The notes below the pieces were generated by a model, which saw nothing but the letters and a program-made list of their open reading frames with translations, was not told the DNA's origin and made no database searches. Both the position numbers and the translations under genes were made by a program. Positions 16,301-25,555 of a stretch of 64,000 nucleotides of DNA are shown here, in pieces. Origin of the DNA: Mycolicibacterium chitae. GTDB taxonomy: Bacteria > Actinomycetota > Actinomycetes > Mycobacteriales > Mycobacteriaceae. Position 1 is the first letter of the stretch; each line of letters starts with the position of its first letter. The stretch spans positions 186,001 to 250,000 of the forward strand of contig NZ_LR134355.1 in the NCBI RefSeq assembly GCF_900637205.1, written 5' to 3'.

Positions 16301-16714
16301 TCAGCTGCTGACGTTGAGCGGCAGTGCGACGAAGCCGTTGTTGCTGCTGACCGCCAGTACGTAGCGGCCATCGGCGGGCAGGGGCATTTGTATCGGGTAG
16401 AAGACGAAGCCCACCTCGCCGCCCAGGCTGGAGGGCGGGACATCGAGTTGCACGGTCTCGGTGTTGCCGGACGGGTCGGTGACCTCGAGGGCGATCTTCG
16501 GGTCGCGGTCGGTGGACTCGGGTTGCATCAACACCACCAGGGTGGCTTGCGCTGTGCGCTCCGGCCCTACCCGACAGGCGCTGATCACGCCGCCGGTGAT
16601 GTTGAGCTTGTTGTCGACGACGGAGGCGGATTCGGCGAGCAGTGCGCCAGTGACTATCACCGGCTCAACATACAACTGAAATGATGTGGAGGTCGAAAGT
16701 CCTTGATGCTGCAC
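16301..16714 (-). CDS. Hypothetical protein, DUF6941-like
   Basis: Up to 137 residues; a GTG at 16660 (giving MIVTGALLAESASVVDNKL) fits the usual family N-terminus better than the longer start at 16714. The pattern of an N-terminal beta strand, ADx-like VVDNKLNITGGVISACRV, and a C-terminal LPADGRYVLAVSSN strand resembles small beta-sandwich proteins (DUF6941 in memory). No catalytic motif is seen. Divergent from the next small membrane protein gene. Function unknown. Confidence 0.55.
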   Translation of the reverse strand: MQHQGLSTSTSFQLYVEPVIVTGALLAESASVVDNKLNITGGVISACRVGPERTAQATLVVLMQPESTDRDPKIALEVTDPSGNTETVQLDVPPSSLGGEVGFVFYPIQMPLPADGRYVLAVSSNNGFVALPLNVSS

Positions 16715-16787
16715 ATATTTTGTCGGGTTTGGACGAAGGCTTGCGTCTCCGCCGTGTTGTCGTCGTCGAGATGGTTAGGATCACTCC

Positions 16788-17309
16788 ATGTCGGGGCAGG
16801 TGGGCAACTTCCAAATGGATTCACGTGGAGACCAATTCGGGAGGGTGGCCAATCGCGGGTGGCTGGCCCCGACGGCGCTGGTGGTGGCCCTGGTCGCGGC
16901 GGGGATCTCGATCTGGTCCGCCGTGCAGTCGCCGGACGGCGGATCGTCGGCCGCAACAGAGGCGTTGAGTTCCGAGGAGGCCAGGACGAAGGTCTGTTCG
17001 GCGTTCGATCTCGTGCAGCAGGCGGTCCGGGCGCAGACGAACGCTGACCTGGGGCCGGAACCGGTGGCTCGCGAAGCGGTGGCGGCGAACGCGCGGCTCG
17101 CCGCGATCGGCGGCGGCCAGTACCTGTTGCACCACCTGGATCGGGCGGCGCCGCCGGAACTCGGCGAGGCCATCCGCAGTTTCGCGAACGACCTCATCGA
17201 CGTCGGCATGGCTCAGCTCGCGGGAGTGCCGAGCACCGATGCGGAGCAGACGCATCGGACGGCATACCTGGAAGCGGCCCGCCCGCAGATCACGGAGTTG
17301 TGCCGGTAG
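16788..17309 (+). CDS. Single-pass membrane protein, mycobacterial hypothetical
   Basis: 173 residues. A short cytosolic N-terminus is followed by one transmembrane helix at about residues 25-48 (LAPTALVVALVAAGISIWSAV). The exported domain is Ala-rich with conserved cysteines in KVCSAFDLVQQAV and ITELCR, probably a disulfide, and helices containing LHHLDRAAPPELGEAIRSFA. This resembles a common family of mycobacterial secreted-domain hypotheticals. Function unknown. Confidence 0.7.
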   Translation: MSGQVGNFQMDSRGDQFGRVANRGWLAPTALVVALVAAGISIWSAVQSPDGGSSAATEALSSEEARTKVCSAFDLVQQAVRAQTNADLGPEPVAREAVAANARLAAIGGGQYLLHHLDRAAPPELGEAIRSFANDLIDVGMAQLAGVPSTDAEQTHRTAYLEAARPQITELCR

Positions 17310-17904
17310 TCCGTGGACGACGCCCGCAAAAGCGCCGGGATTTCCGGCGCGAGCGACCAACGTCGGCCCTGCCAACGGCAGGCCGGATGAGCGTGATTCC
17401 CGCCCAGTAGGACGAATGTCGCGCCGCCGTTCTCAGCTTTTTGTCAGGAACTCGACGGAGTCCGTGAGTATGAATCTGGTCCGTACGGCTTTGCCTCCGA
17501 AGGCTGGGTCCGACCGCGATCTCCGCCGGAGAAATATTTGCTGTAAACGAGCATAGGCAACTTGTCTTCGTGCGCGTTCGGGTGGAACAAGCCGCGCGGG
17601 ACTGTGCGAAGATTCGATACCAGAACAGCACAAACGTCTCAGTTTGGATGACTTGGTGCTCTCGGGATCCAGCCGCCCTCACGGAGGCTTGCTGGCTCCG
17701 GTGAGATGTCGCCAGTGGTGTGGCGCCGCGCACCGGTAGCCGAGCTTTTGCCTCTGCAATTAAATGCATTTGCAGTTGCAATAAATCCGAAGGTACATCG
17801 CTTCGTTACATGGCAAATTCAGGAAGTTCTCAGCTACGCTGCCATCGATCTCACAGCGCGTTCTGTGGAGCTGACTCAAATCTCAAGTTACGGGGGTTGT
17901 TTCG
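17310..17904 (+). other. 595-bp intergenic region upstream of the PGRS gene
   Basis: No gene is supported here. It starts with a 7-bp hairpin (17332-17350) and becomes relatively AT-rich towards 17750-17830 (for example TGCAATTAAATGCATTTGCA). A GGGGG stretch about ten bases before ATG 17905 is the only ribosome-site candidate. A long untranslated leader or complex promoter for the surface protein is likely. Confidence 0.5.
17332..17350 (+). terminator. GC hairpin after the membrane-protein gene
   Basis: GCGCCGG-GATTT-CCGGCGC, a perfect 7-bp stem 22 bases past the stop codon; no T-run. Confidence 0.45.
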
Positions 17905-20900
17905 ATGGGCTATGCCAATTACGTAGGCCGGGTTGGTGCGCTGGCCGTGGCGCTTGGTATCGGTACAGCAATCGGGAGTCCAGCGGGCGTCGCCTGGGCG
18001 GCGCCCGACAACGATAAGAACGAAACTTCTCAGAGTTCAGGCACGGGGTCCTCGGAGGGCAGCGCGAGCACTGGCGGAACATTCGCTTCCGCCGATTCGG
18101 ACTCGGCCGGCTCTACCGGTAGCGGCACCAACAAGCCGAAGCAGACTGGTCTCGAGACCAAGCTCAAGGACCGCGTCGATGCGATCTCCAAAAAACTTGA
18201 GCAGCGTGCGAAGGATGCCGAGAAGCGCGCCAAGGAGCGCGCCGAGGCATTCGAAGAGCGCGCCAAGGACTTTGCTGAGCGGCTGGCGCCTTCGCTGCGC
18301 CCGAGCGGCAGCGGGAGCGCCGCCAACCCCGGAGTCGAGGTGCCTGAGCTGGATGGCAGCCTCGCTGAGGCGGCAACGGACCCTGATCCGGTCGACACCA
18401 CCCCCCCGGTGGACTCGGGTGTGCCGGTCGAGCCGGTCGAGCCGGGTGCGTCCAGCGACTCCGGTGCACCGATCGAAGAAGTCCTGCCTCCGGCCGATTC
18501 CGGTCCCGAGAAGGGCGGGAACGCTGACAACGACGAGCCGTTGGTGCGCCCCGCGGCGACGGGATTGTTCAGCTCCGCCGGTGGCGCGTCGATTGACGAG
18601 ATCCCGGAAGGCTTGAAGCGGGGGCTGGATGTTTTCGCCGTCGCCGTCACCACGGTTCCCGAAGCAGCGGCGATCGCCTCGATCGTCGAAGATCAGCCCC
18701 CGGTCGAGCCGGACGTGGTCTTGACCCCGGCCTCCGATGAACCCGACGCTCCTGCCGCTCCTTCGAACAACGTCGTCTTGAGCGGGCTGCTGAACGCGTT
18801 CGGCTACAGCCCCTCTGCATCAGGGGCAGACGACCAGGAAGTTCCGAACCCGACGCTCGCGTTGATCTGGGCGGCCTACCGTCGCCTCGAGGCCGTGCAG
18901 GCCAACCCCCAGGCACAATCGATCGCCGGCAGTCTTGCGACCTACACCACGGGACAGTCGGGCCCGGCGGCCCGCGTGAATCCGCTGGCAGCGTTCGGCT
19001 TGTTCACCGTTGGTCCCCTTGGGCTTTTCGGTAACGGCACGGCCGAGAATCCCAACGGCGGCATCCTGATTGGCAACGGCTACAGCTGGACCGCGGCAAC
19101 TTGCGACGCCGGCACATCTTGCAAGGGCGGCAACGGCGGCTTGCTGGGCAGCGGCGGTGCCGGCTTCAACGGCGGTGCGGGTGGTTCGGCCGGGTGGTTC
19201 GGTAACGGCGGCAATGGCGGTGCCGGGGTGACCACGGTCAATAACGGGGTTGGCGGTAGCGGTGGATCTGGCGGTCTGCTGATCGGTAGCGGCGGCAATG
19301 GCGGTGCCGGCGCCGCCGGAATCTTGGGCGGCGCAGGCTATGCCGGCGGTAACGGCGGCAACGTGGGTCGACTGTCGTTGTTCGGCAACGGCGGCCGAGG
19401 TGGTGCGGGTGGCGCCGGGGCTGCCGGCGCGGACGGTGCCGGGACCGACGCCGCAGTTGCGGGCGGTACCGGCGGCGTCGGTGGTGCGGGTGGATCCGGC
19501 AGTCGGATCTTCGGCAGCGGCGGTGCCGGTGGTGTCGGCGGTATCGGCGGTGTCGGCGGTGCCGGACATGACGGCGCCCATGGCGCCCACGGCGGCCAAG
19601 GTGGAGATGGCGGCGAGGCGGGACAGGGGCAGTTCTTGTTCCTGTTCGATAGCAACGGCGCCTTCGGCGACGGCGGTGTCGGTGGTAGCGGCGGCGTTGG
19701 CGGCAGTGTCGGCGTTGGTGCAACCGGCGGTGCTGGCGGTGTCGGTGGGGCCGGCGGCGTGGGTACGGGCAGCGGACCGGGTCGCGGTGGTGGCGGCGGC
19801 GGCGGTGGTGGCGGCGCCATCGTCGAAGGCGATGTAACTGACAGCACAGCTCGAGGTGGTGCCGGCGGGGCTGGTGGCGCTGGCTCCACCACGTGGGTCG
19901 GTGGTACTGGCGGCACTGGTGGCATGGCCGAGGTGAGGGCCAGTGGCGCTGGCAGTGTGAGCGGCGGACACGCGACTGGTGGCGCGGGCGGTGCCAGCAT
20001 CGACGATGGAACCGGTGGAGACGGCGGCAGGGGCATCGTTACCGCCACGGCTGCCGGTAGTTCCGCTAGCGGCGCCGCCACTGGCGGCGACGGCGGTGTC
20101 GGGATCGGTGCCGGTGGCACGGGTGGCATCGGTGGTGAAGGCCAGATCTGGGCTCACTCGCTTGCGGTCGGCAGTCAGGTGGGCAGCGCCGACAGTGTCG
20201 CCATTGGCGGCGACGGCGGTGTCGGCAGCGGTGGCGGCACCGGTGGCACCGGTGGTCGCGGGAAAATCGGAACCTACGGGACCGGCGCCGCCACAGCCGC
20301 GGGCACCTCCCGCGGCGGCGTTGGAGGTGCTGGCAACGGCGGTACGGGTGGCACCGGTGGGGAAGGCCTTGTGTCAGCTGAGAACGCAGGCTCGTTTGCC
20401 CTTGGCGAAGGAATCGGCGGCGCCGGCGGTGCTGGTCATGGTGCCGACGGTGGCACGGGCGGCATGGGCTGGGTCCAGGCCACTGGGGCTAACGGTGGGA
20501 CCGCCACCGGCACGGGCACCGGCGGCAAGGGCGGCGACGGCGGCACGAACGGCGCGGACGGCAGCCTCGGCGGCGTTGGGGGCACGGGCGGCATGGGCTT
20601 GGTGCAGGGCTACAACGGGACGACGGTCAACGGCACCGCCACCGGTGGTGACGGCGGTAAGGGCGGCGTTGGCGGAATCCATGGTGCCACCGGCGGAGAA
20701 GGCGGCGAGGGCGGCCTGGGGAGCATCAAGCACGGCGTCGGATTGACCGGAACTGGTGGCCACGGTGGCGATGGTGGCGACGGCGGCACCTACCGGAACG
20801 AAGGTGCCACCGGCTCCGGCGGCAACGGTGGCGACGGCGGCGATTCGGCCAACAGCGCCGGCGCCGGGGGCGATGGCGGGGACGGTGGTGCCGGTGGTCT

Positions 20901-22407
20901 CGGCGCGGTCGGCGGAGATGGCGGCCAGGGTGGCGACGGTGTCGGTGGCACCGGCGCGGGCACTGCCTTCGGTGGTGACGGTGGCGATGGTGGCGACGGC
21001 GGCACCTACCGGAACGGAGGCGCCACTGGCTCCGGCGGCAGCGGTGGCAACGGCGGTACTGGTTCATTCAGTGCCAGCGGCGGTGGCACGACCTCCGGCA
21101 CTGCCATCGGTGGAGATGGTGGCGACGGTGGCAACGGCGGCGTCGACGGCAACCACGGCGGCAACGGTGGGGTCGGTGGCGACGGCACCGTGACTGCCGC
21201 TGGTGCGGGCAGCAATGCCAACGGCGCGGCGACCGGTGGTGATGGTGGTGACGCCGTTGGTACCGGCACGGGCGGCGCTGGCGGTGCTGCTGATATCGAA
21301 GCCAACGGTGGCGGTGTCGTCACGGCGGCCAAGGCCGACGGCGGCGAGGGCGGCGTCGGCAACGATGGAGGCACGGGTGGCGCCGGCGGGCTGGCCCGGG
21401 TCACCGCTAGAGGTGCTGGAGCCGAGGTGACTGGCGCCGTGGCGACTGCGATTGGCGGCACCGGTGGCTTGGGCGACGCGGGTTGGGGCGGTGCCGGTGG
21501 ACAAGCCTGGCTGGGTGCTCTGCCGGGCAGTGGCACGGGTCCGATCAGCAGGGCCGAGGGTACGGTTCAGGGCGGCGCCGGTGGCAAGGGAGTCAACGGT
21601 GGTAGTGGCGGTGCAGGTGGAGAGGGAGCACTCCTGGCCCGCGCTCGGGGCACCGTTGCCAGCGGCACAGTGACCGGCGGCGCCGGTGGTGACGCCACCG
21701 GCGTTGACAGCGAGGGCGGTGACGGTGGCCGCGGGAATTTGGGAACGTACACCAATAACACCGGCAACGGCTTTGCCATCGGTACCTCCACCGGGGGTCG
21801 GGGCGGTGACGCCACCGCCGGCGGCACCGGCGGCAAGGGGGGTATGGGTCATCTCACGGCCGAGACCGCTACTTCCAAGGCGTCCGGTACAGCAATCGGC
21901 GGTGACGGCGGAGCTGGCATCGGTGGCGTGGGCGGAGCCGGTGGCGAGGGCTGGATCCAGGCCACCAGCGGGTCGAGCACCGCGTCCGGCACTGGCACCG
22001 GCGGTGACGGCGGCGCAGGTTATGGCGGCACCGGCGGTGAAGGGGGATGGGGCCTCGTCCAAGCCTTTGGCGACGGCAAACTCACTAACGGTGTGGCCAC
22101 CGGCGGCGATGGCGGCGATGGCGGCGTCAACGGCGTCAATGGAGCCGCGGGGGGTGACGGCGGTGCCGGCGCTCTAGGGAGTGTGAAGCACGGTCATGGC
22201 CTTACCGGAATCGGTGGCAATGGTGGGGATGGCGGTGCGGGCAGCACCAAGGTCAACGACACCGATCTGACCGGTGCGGGCGGTGACGGCGGTGCGGGCG
22301 GTGCTTCAGACAACGTCGGCGGCACCGGCGGTGACGGCGGCAACGGCACTGCCGGTCAGGAGGACGGCACCTCTGGCGTCGACGGCGCGGCCGGAACACC
22401 GGCCTGA
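17905..22407 (+). CDS. PGRS-repeat surface protein with Sec signal peptide and no PE domain
   Basis: 1500 residues. Residues 1-32 form a signal peptide (ALAVALGIGTAIGSPAGVAWA) with cleavage after AWA. Next come a Ser/Gly-rich linker, a charged coiled-coil at about 80-135 (VDAISKKLEQRAKDAEKRAK), a Pro/Asp/Val-rich region, and a conserved helix (NPTLALIWAAYRRLEAVQAN). From about residue 380 to the end the protein is Gly-Gly-X repeat of the PGRS type. The PGRS opens with NGGILIGNGYSW, as in PE_PGRS proteins, but the N-terminal PE domain (type VII secretion signal) is absent. Likely an exported, surface-associated protein. Function unknown. Confidence 0.85.
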   Translation: MGYANYVGRVGALAVALGIGTAIGSPAGVAWAAPDNDKNETSQSSGTGSSEGSASTGGTFASADSDSAGSTGSGTNKPKQTGLETKLKDRVDAISKKLEQRAKDAEKRAKERAEAFEERAKDFAERLAPSLRPSGSGSAANPGVEVPELDGSLAEAATDPDPVDTTPPVDSGVPVEPVEPGASSDSGAPIEEVLPPADSGPEKGGNADNDEPLVRPAATGLFSSAGGASIDEIPEGLKRGLDVFAVAVTTVPEAAAIASIVEDQPPVEPDVVLTPASDEPDAPAAPSNNVVLSGLLNAFGYSPSASGADDQEVPNPTLALIWAAYRRLEAVQANPQAQSIAGSLATYTTGQSGPAARVNPLAAFGLFTVGPLGLFGNGTAENPNGGILIGNGYSWTAATCDAGTSCKGGNGGLLGSGGAGFNGGAGGSAGWFGNGGNGGAGVTTVNNGVGGSGGSGGLLIGSGGNGGAGAAGILGGAGYAGGNGGNVGRLSLFGNGGRGGAGGAGAAGADGAGTDAAVAGGTGGVGGAGGSGSRIFGSGGAGGVGGIGGVGGAGHDGAHGAHGGQGGDGGEAGQGQFLFLFDSNGAFGDGGVGGSGGVGGSVGVGATGGAGGVGGAGGVGTGSGPGRGGGGGGGGGGAIVEGDVTDSTARGGAGGAGGAGSTTWVGGTGGTGGMAEVRASGAGSVSGGHATGGAGGASIDDGTGGDGGRGIVTATAAGSSASGAATGGDGGVGIGAGGTGGIGGEGQIWAHSLAVGSQVGSADSVAIGGDGGVGSGGGTGGTGGRGKIGTYGTGAATAAGTSRGGVGGAGNGGTGGTGGEGLVSAENAGSFALGEGIGGAGGAGHGADGGTGGMGWVQATGANGGTATGTGTGGKGGDGGTNGADGSLGGVGGTGGMGLVQGYNGTTVNGTATGGDGGKGGVGGIHGATGGEGGEGGLGSIKHGVGLTGTGGHGGDGGDGGTYRNEGATGSGGNGGDGGDSANSAGAGGDGGDGGAGGLGAVGGDGGQGGDGVGGTGAGTAFGGDGGDGGDGGTYRNGGATGSGGSGGNGGTGSFSASGGGTTSGTAIGGDGGDGGNGGVDGNHGGNGGVGGDGTVTAAGAGSNANGAATGGDGGDAVGTGTGGAGGAADIEANGGGVVTAAKADGGEGGVGNDGGTGGAGGLARVTARGAGAEVTGAVATAIGGTGGLGDAGWGGAGGQAWLGALPGSGTGPISRAEGTVQGGAGGKGVNGGSGGAGGEGALLARARGTVASGTVTGGAGGDATGVDSEGGDGGRGNLGTYTNNTGNGFAIGTSTGGRGGDATAGGTGGKGGMGHLTAETATSKASGTAIGGDGGAGIGGVGGAGGEGWIQATSGSSTASGTGTGGDGGAGYGGTGGEGGWGLVQAFGDGKLTNGVATGGDGGDGGVNGVNGAAGGDGGAGALGSVKHGHGLTGIGGNGGDGGAGSTKVNDTDLTGAGGDGGAGGASDNVGGTGGDGGNGTAGQEDGTSGVDGAAGTPA
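20764..21059 (+). repeat. Near-identical ~80-bp modules within the PGRS
   Basis: Copies at 20764-20843 and 20980-21059 both encode GGDGGDGGTYRN-(E/G)-GATGSGG and differ at few bases. A second module pair, ending in SIKHGVGLTG (about 20730) and SVKHGHGLTG (about 22185), repeats at longer range. Confidence 0.75.
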
Positions 22408-22458
22408 TAGGTCGGACAATGTCGGCTCCCGACGGAGCCGCGTAGAACAGTCGAAGGG

Positions 22459-22494
22459 GAAGGTCCCGCACACAGCTTGTTGTGCGGGACCTTC
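22459..22494. terminator. Strong hairpin between PGRS gene and SDR gene
   Basis: GAAGGTCCCGCACA (22459-22472) and TGTGCGGGACCTTC (22481-22494) are perfect 14-bp inverted arms with an 8-nt loop, between two convergent genes. No T-run; probably bidirectional. Confidence 0.85.
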
Positions 22495-22541
22495 GTTCTG
22501 CGTTGACCGGCAGCCTCATGCAAGTGGGTGCGGTGCGAACC

Positions 22542-23303
22542 TCAGGTGATGGTGATGCCGCCGTCGACGGCGATGGTCTGCCCCACCACGTACCCCCCGG
22601 CGGGGGAGGCCAGCCACACCGCGGTCGCGGCCAACTCGGTGGGATCACCGGTGCGGCCCAGCACCACCCGCGGCATCTGCGAGTCAAGGTAGCCCGGCTT
22701 GTACTCGTCGGTCATCTCCGAGAGGAAGAAGCCCGGCGCCAGCGCGTTGACGCGAATTCCCTTGCGCCCGCCCCACTGCTGGGCCAGGTCGCGGGTCAGG
22801 CCGATGACCCCGGCCTTGGAGGCCGCATAGGCCGCCTGCGGCAGCTGGGCGGTGGTGATGCCGAGGATGCTCGAGATGTTGATGATCGAGCTTCCCGGAC
22901 CCATCACGCGCCCGCAGGCCTGCGCCATCCAGTACGAACCGTTGAGGTTGACGTCGATGACGTTGCGGAACTCCTCGGGGGTCTCGCGGGTCGCGGGTAC
23001 CGCGGTGCCCACTCCGGCGTTGTTGATCAGCACATCCACGCGGCCGAACTTCTCCACCGCGGCGTCCACGAGGGCCTGGCACTGCGCGGGGTCGGAGACG
23101 TCGGTGGCCACCGACAGCGCGCGCCGGCCCGTCGCCTCGACGAGTGCGGCGGTGTCGGCCAGCTTCTCCACCCGCCGGGCGCCGAGCACCACGTCGGCGC
23201 CGGCCTCGGCGAAGGCCCGGGCGAAGGACACCCCGAGGCCCGACGAGGCGCCGGTGACGATGACGACCTTGTCGTCGAGCTTGAACGAATCGAGAACACT
23301 CAT
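22542..23303 (-). CDS. Short-chain dehydrogenase/reductase
   Basis: 253 residues. Classical SDR: the TGASSGLG cofactor loop near residue 18, LINNAGVG at about 92, catalytic Ser in INISSILG, and YAASK with the active-site Tyr and Lys. The C-terminal GQTIAVDGG is typical of FabG-like and 3-hydroxyacyl-CoA dehydrogenases. ARR after the cofactor strand suggests NADPH use. The start overlaps the acyl-CoA dehydrogenase stop as ATGA, so it probably works in the same fatty acid or steroid-side-chain degradation unit. Confidence 0.92.
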   Translation of the reverse strand: MSVLDSFKLDDKVVIVTGASSGLGVSFARAFAEAGADVVLGARRVEKLADTAALVEATGRRALSVATDVSDPAQCQALVDAAVEKFGRVDVLINNAGVGTAVPATRETPEEFRNVIDVNLNGSYWMAQACGRVMGPGSSIINISSILGITTAQLPQAAYAASKAGVIGLTRDLAQQWGGRKGIRVNALAPGFFLSEMTDEYKPGYLDSQMPRVVLGRTGDPTELAATAVWLASPAGGYVVGQTIAVDGGITIT

Positions 23304-24478
23304 TTCGGATCCCTCAATACTTGGCGGGCAATGGCGTACTTGTGCACCTCGGTCGGCCCGTCGTAGAGCCGGAAGGCACGCATGTCGGAGAAGATCATCC
23401 CAACTGGGGTTTCATCGGAGATGCCCATCCCGCCGAGGATCTGCACGCAACGGTCGGCGACCTTGAACAGCTCCTCGGACACATAGGCCTTCACCATCGA
23501 GCTCTCGTGCCGGCCCCTGGCGCCGCCGTCGAGCGTCCAGCAGGCCCACCAGATGGCCAACCGGCACTGCTGCAGCGCGATCTCGTTGTCGGCGATCATG
23601 AAGCTCACACCCTGGTGTTCGCCCAGCGGCTTGCCGAAAGCCGTTCGGGCGCGGGCGTGTTCGATCGCGATGGACTGCGCGCGGGAGGCGGCACCAAGCC
23701 AGCGCATGCAGTGCGTCAGCCGCGCCGGCGCCAACCGCAGCTGGGCGTAGCGCAGCGCCTGCCCGGGCTCACCGAGCAGCGCGGAGGCCGGCAACCGCAG
23801 GTTGTTGAACACCACGACGCCGTGGCCCTCGACGTAGTTGCGGTCCATCGTGTTCATCACGCGTTCGATCTCGATGCCCGGGGTCTGGCCGTCACACAGG
23901 AACAGCGTGGGGCCGTCCGGACCGTGCTCGTTGGGCGCCAGCCGGGCCATGATGATCCAGGTACGCGCGCCGTTGGCGCCGGTGATCAGCCACTTGCGGC
24001 CGTTGATCACGTAGTCGGTGCCGTCGAACACGGCCTCGGTGCTGAGCTGGTTGGGGTCCGACCCCGCGCCACCGGGCTCGGTCATCGCGAACACCGAGCG
24101 CTGCCGGCCGTCGATCACCGGGACCAGGAACTCCTCGACCTGGGCCTCGTTGGCGATCTTGGACAGCAGGAACATGTTGCCCTCGTCGGGTGCGGCGCAG
24201 TTCAGCGCGACGGGACCCAACGTCGACCAGCCCGCGGCCTCGAACAGCACCGCCTGCTCGACGTGCGAGGGTTCGCGACCGCCGAACCGGTTGGGCGCCT
24301 GGAAGGTCAGCAGCCCGGCCTCCCGCGCCAGCTCGACGAGCTCGGTGCGCATCTCCTCGGTGGGACCGTGGCGGGTGAGGCGAGGATCGGTCTCGTAGGG
24401 GATCACCTTCTCGGTGACGAACGCGCGGATCTCGTCGCGCAGCGCGGCCAGCTCGTCGGAAATGGTGAAGTCGATCAT
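23300..24478 (-). CDS. Acyl-CoA dehydrogenase (FadE family)
   Basis: 392 residues from ATG 24478, which overlaps the upstream stop as ATGA. Flavoprotein signatures are present: the FAMTEPGGAGSDP FAD/substrate loop, INGRKWLITGANGA, RTAFGKPLGEHQGVSF, and a C-terminal QILGGMGISDETPV with YDGPTEVHKYAIARQVLR. The catalytic base near EVHK lies in DGPTEVHK. This catalyses the first step of beta-oxidation on a branched, aromatic or polycyclic acyl-CoA. It is sandwiched by an SDR and an APH-like kinase in a coupled operon. Confidence 0.92.
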   Translation of the reverse strand: MIDFTISDELAALRDEIRAFVTEKVIPYETDPRLTRHGPTEEMRTELVELAREAGLLTFQAPNRFGGREPSHVEQAVLFEAAGWSTLGPVALNCAAPDEGNMFLLSKIANEAQVEEFLVPVIDGRQRSVFAMTEPGGAGSDPNQLSTEAVFDGTDYVINGRKWLITGANGARTWIIMARLAPNEHGPDGPTLFLCDGQTPGIEIERVMNTMDRNYVEGHGVVVFNNLRLPASALLGEPGQALRYAQLRLAPARLTHCMRWLGAASRAQSIAIEHARARTAFGKPLGEHQGVSFMIADNEIALQQCRLAIWWACWTLDGGARGRHESSMVKAYVSEELFKVADRCVQILGGMGISDETPVGMIFSDMRAFRLYDGPTEVHKYAIARQVLRDPK

Positions 24479-25512
24479 CGTGCTCCTTCGATCAGTTGCT
24501 GTGCGCGTTCGAACAACCGCAATGTGGCGGTGTGCAGATGGTCGCCAATCTCCTTGGGCGCCAGGCCCGCTGCCGCGCGGGCGTTGCTGCCCTCCAGGAT
24601 GATGCCGAGCTTGAAGCAGGCCAGCACGGCGTACCAGTTGATGTGCGTCAGGTCGCGGGTGGTGTTGCGGGCGTACTGCTCGACGAGTTCGTCGGGGGTG
24701 CACAGTCCGGGGGCGTCCATCAGCGCCTGGCCCAACACGGTGTCCTGGCCGGGGTAGCGCCACGTCGCCAGCATCCAGCCCAGATCCAACAGCGGATCGC
24801 CGATGGTGCTCATCTCCCAGTCGACGATGGCCACCAGCTCGGGGCCGGTGCGCGAGAACATCACGTTGGCGCCGTGGTAGTCGCCGTGCATGATGCCCGG
24901 CTGCCACTGCGTCGGCCGGCGCTCCTCGAGCCAGCGGGCGACGCCGTCGACGTCACCGATCTCGGGACCGGGATAGTTCTCCAGCGCGGAGTAGGACTCG
25001 AGCTCCGACAGCCAGCGCGGCACCTGACGTTCCAGGAAGCCGTCGGGCTTGCCGTAGTCGGCCAGGCCCACCGCGACGTGGTCGACGGCACCCAGGCGCG
25101 CCAGCGCGTCGGCCATCGACAGCCCCATCGCGTGCTGGATGGCCGGGTCCGAGGCGTGCGGCTCGGGCAGGCTCTCGCCGGCGTTGAAGCCGTCGATGGG
25201 CTCCATCAGGTAGAACACCGCGTCGCCGAGCACCGACGTGTCCTCGCACACGGCGACCAGGCGGGGGTGCGGGACGTCCGTCTGAGCCAGCCCGGCCAAC
25301 ACCTTGGTCTCGCGCAGGATGACTTTGTTGCTGATCGGGCGCAGATGCTGTGGGCCGCGTCGGAAGACGTACGGGCGGCCCGAGCGTTCGAAGCGGAGCA
25401 TGATGTTCTGCGTGCCGCCGCCGATCTCGGCGATGTTCTCCAGCGGGCCTTCACCGAGGCCCTGAGCGTCCATCCACGCGGCGATTTTGTCCTGGTCGTC
25501 CACGGTGCTCAA
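24475..25512 (-). CDS. APH-family phosphotransferase (Rv3761c/FadE36 type)
   Basis: 345 residues. Aminoglycoside phosphotransferase/choline-kinase fold: nucleotide loop GGGTQNIMLRF, YVFRRGP with the ATP-binding Arg/Lys position, the catalytic loop HGDYHGANVMF and the metal-binding VDWEMSTIGDPLLDLGWML. Such enzymes are usually located beside acyl-CoA dehydrogenases (as in ACAD10/11) and may phosphorylate hydroxyacyl groups before dehydration. It is the first gene of an overlapping APH-FadE-SDR operon, which supports that role by context. Confidence 0.85.
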   Translation of the reverse strand: MSTVDDQDKIAAWMDAQGLGEGPLENIAEIGGGTQNIMLRFERSGRPYVFRRGPQHLRPISNKVILRETKVLAGLAQTDVPHPRLVAVCEDTSVLGDAVFYLMEPIDGFNAGESLPEPHASDPAIQHAMGLSMADALARLGAVDHVAVGLADYGKPDGFLERQVPRWLSELESYSALENYPGPEIGDVDGVARWLEERRPTQWQPGIMHGDYHGANVMFSRTGPELVAIVDWEMSTIGDPLLDLGWMLATWRYPGQDTVLGQALMDAPGLCTPDELVEQYARNTTRDLTHINWYAVLACFKLGIILEGSNARAAAGLAPKEIGDHLHTATLRLFERAQQLIEGAR

Positions 25513-25555
25513 ACCTACCGGTTGGTTGACTTGCCTTGACCGGAGGCCGTGGAAC

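Noticed and set aside
17905..18010. PE domain at the start of the PGRS gene
   Set aside because: The first 35 residues are a Sec signal peptide; no PE motif or YxxxD/E-type helix pair follows.
19000..22400. Short regularly recurring GGCGGC units resembling a CRISPR or VNTR array
   Set aside because: The units are codons of the Gly-Gly-X repeat in a single 1500-codon frame; spacing is not CRISPR-like.
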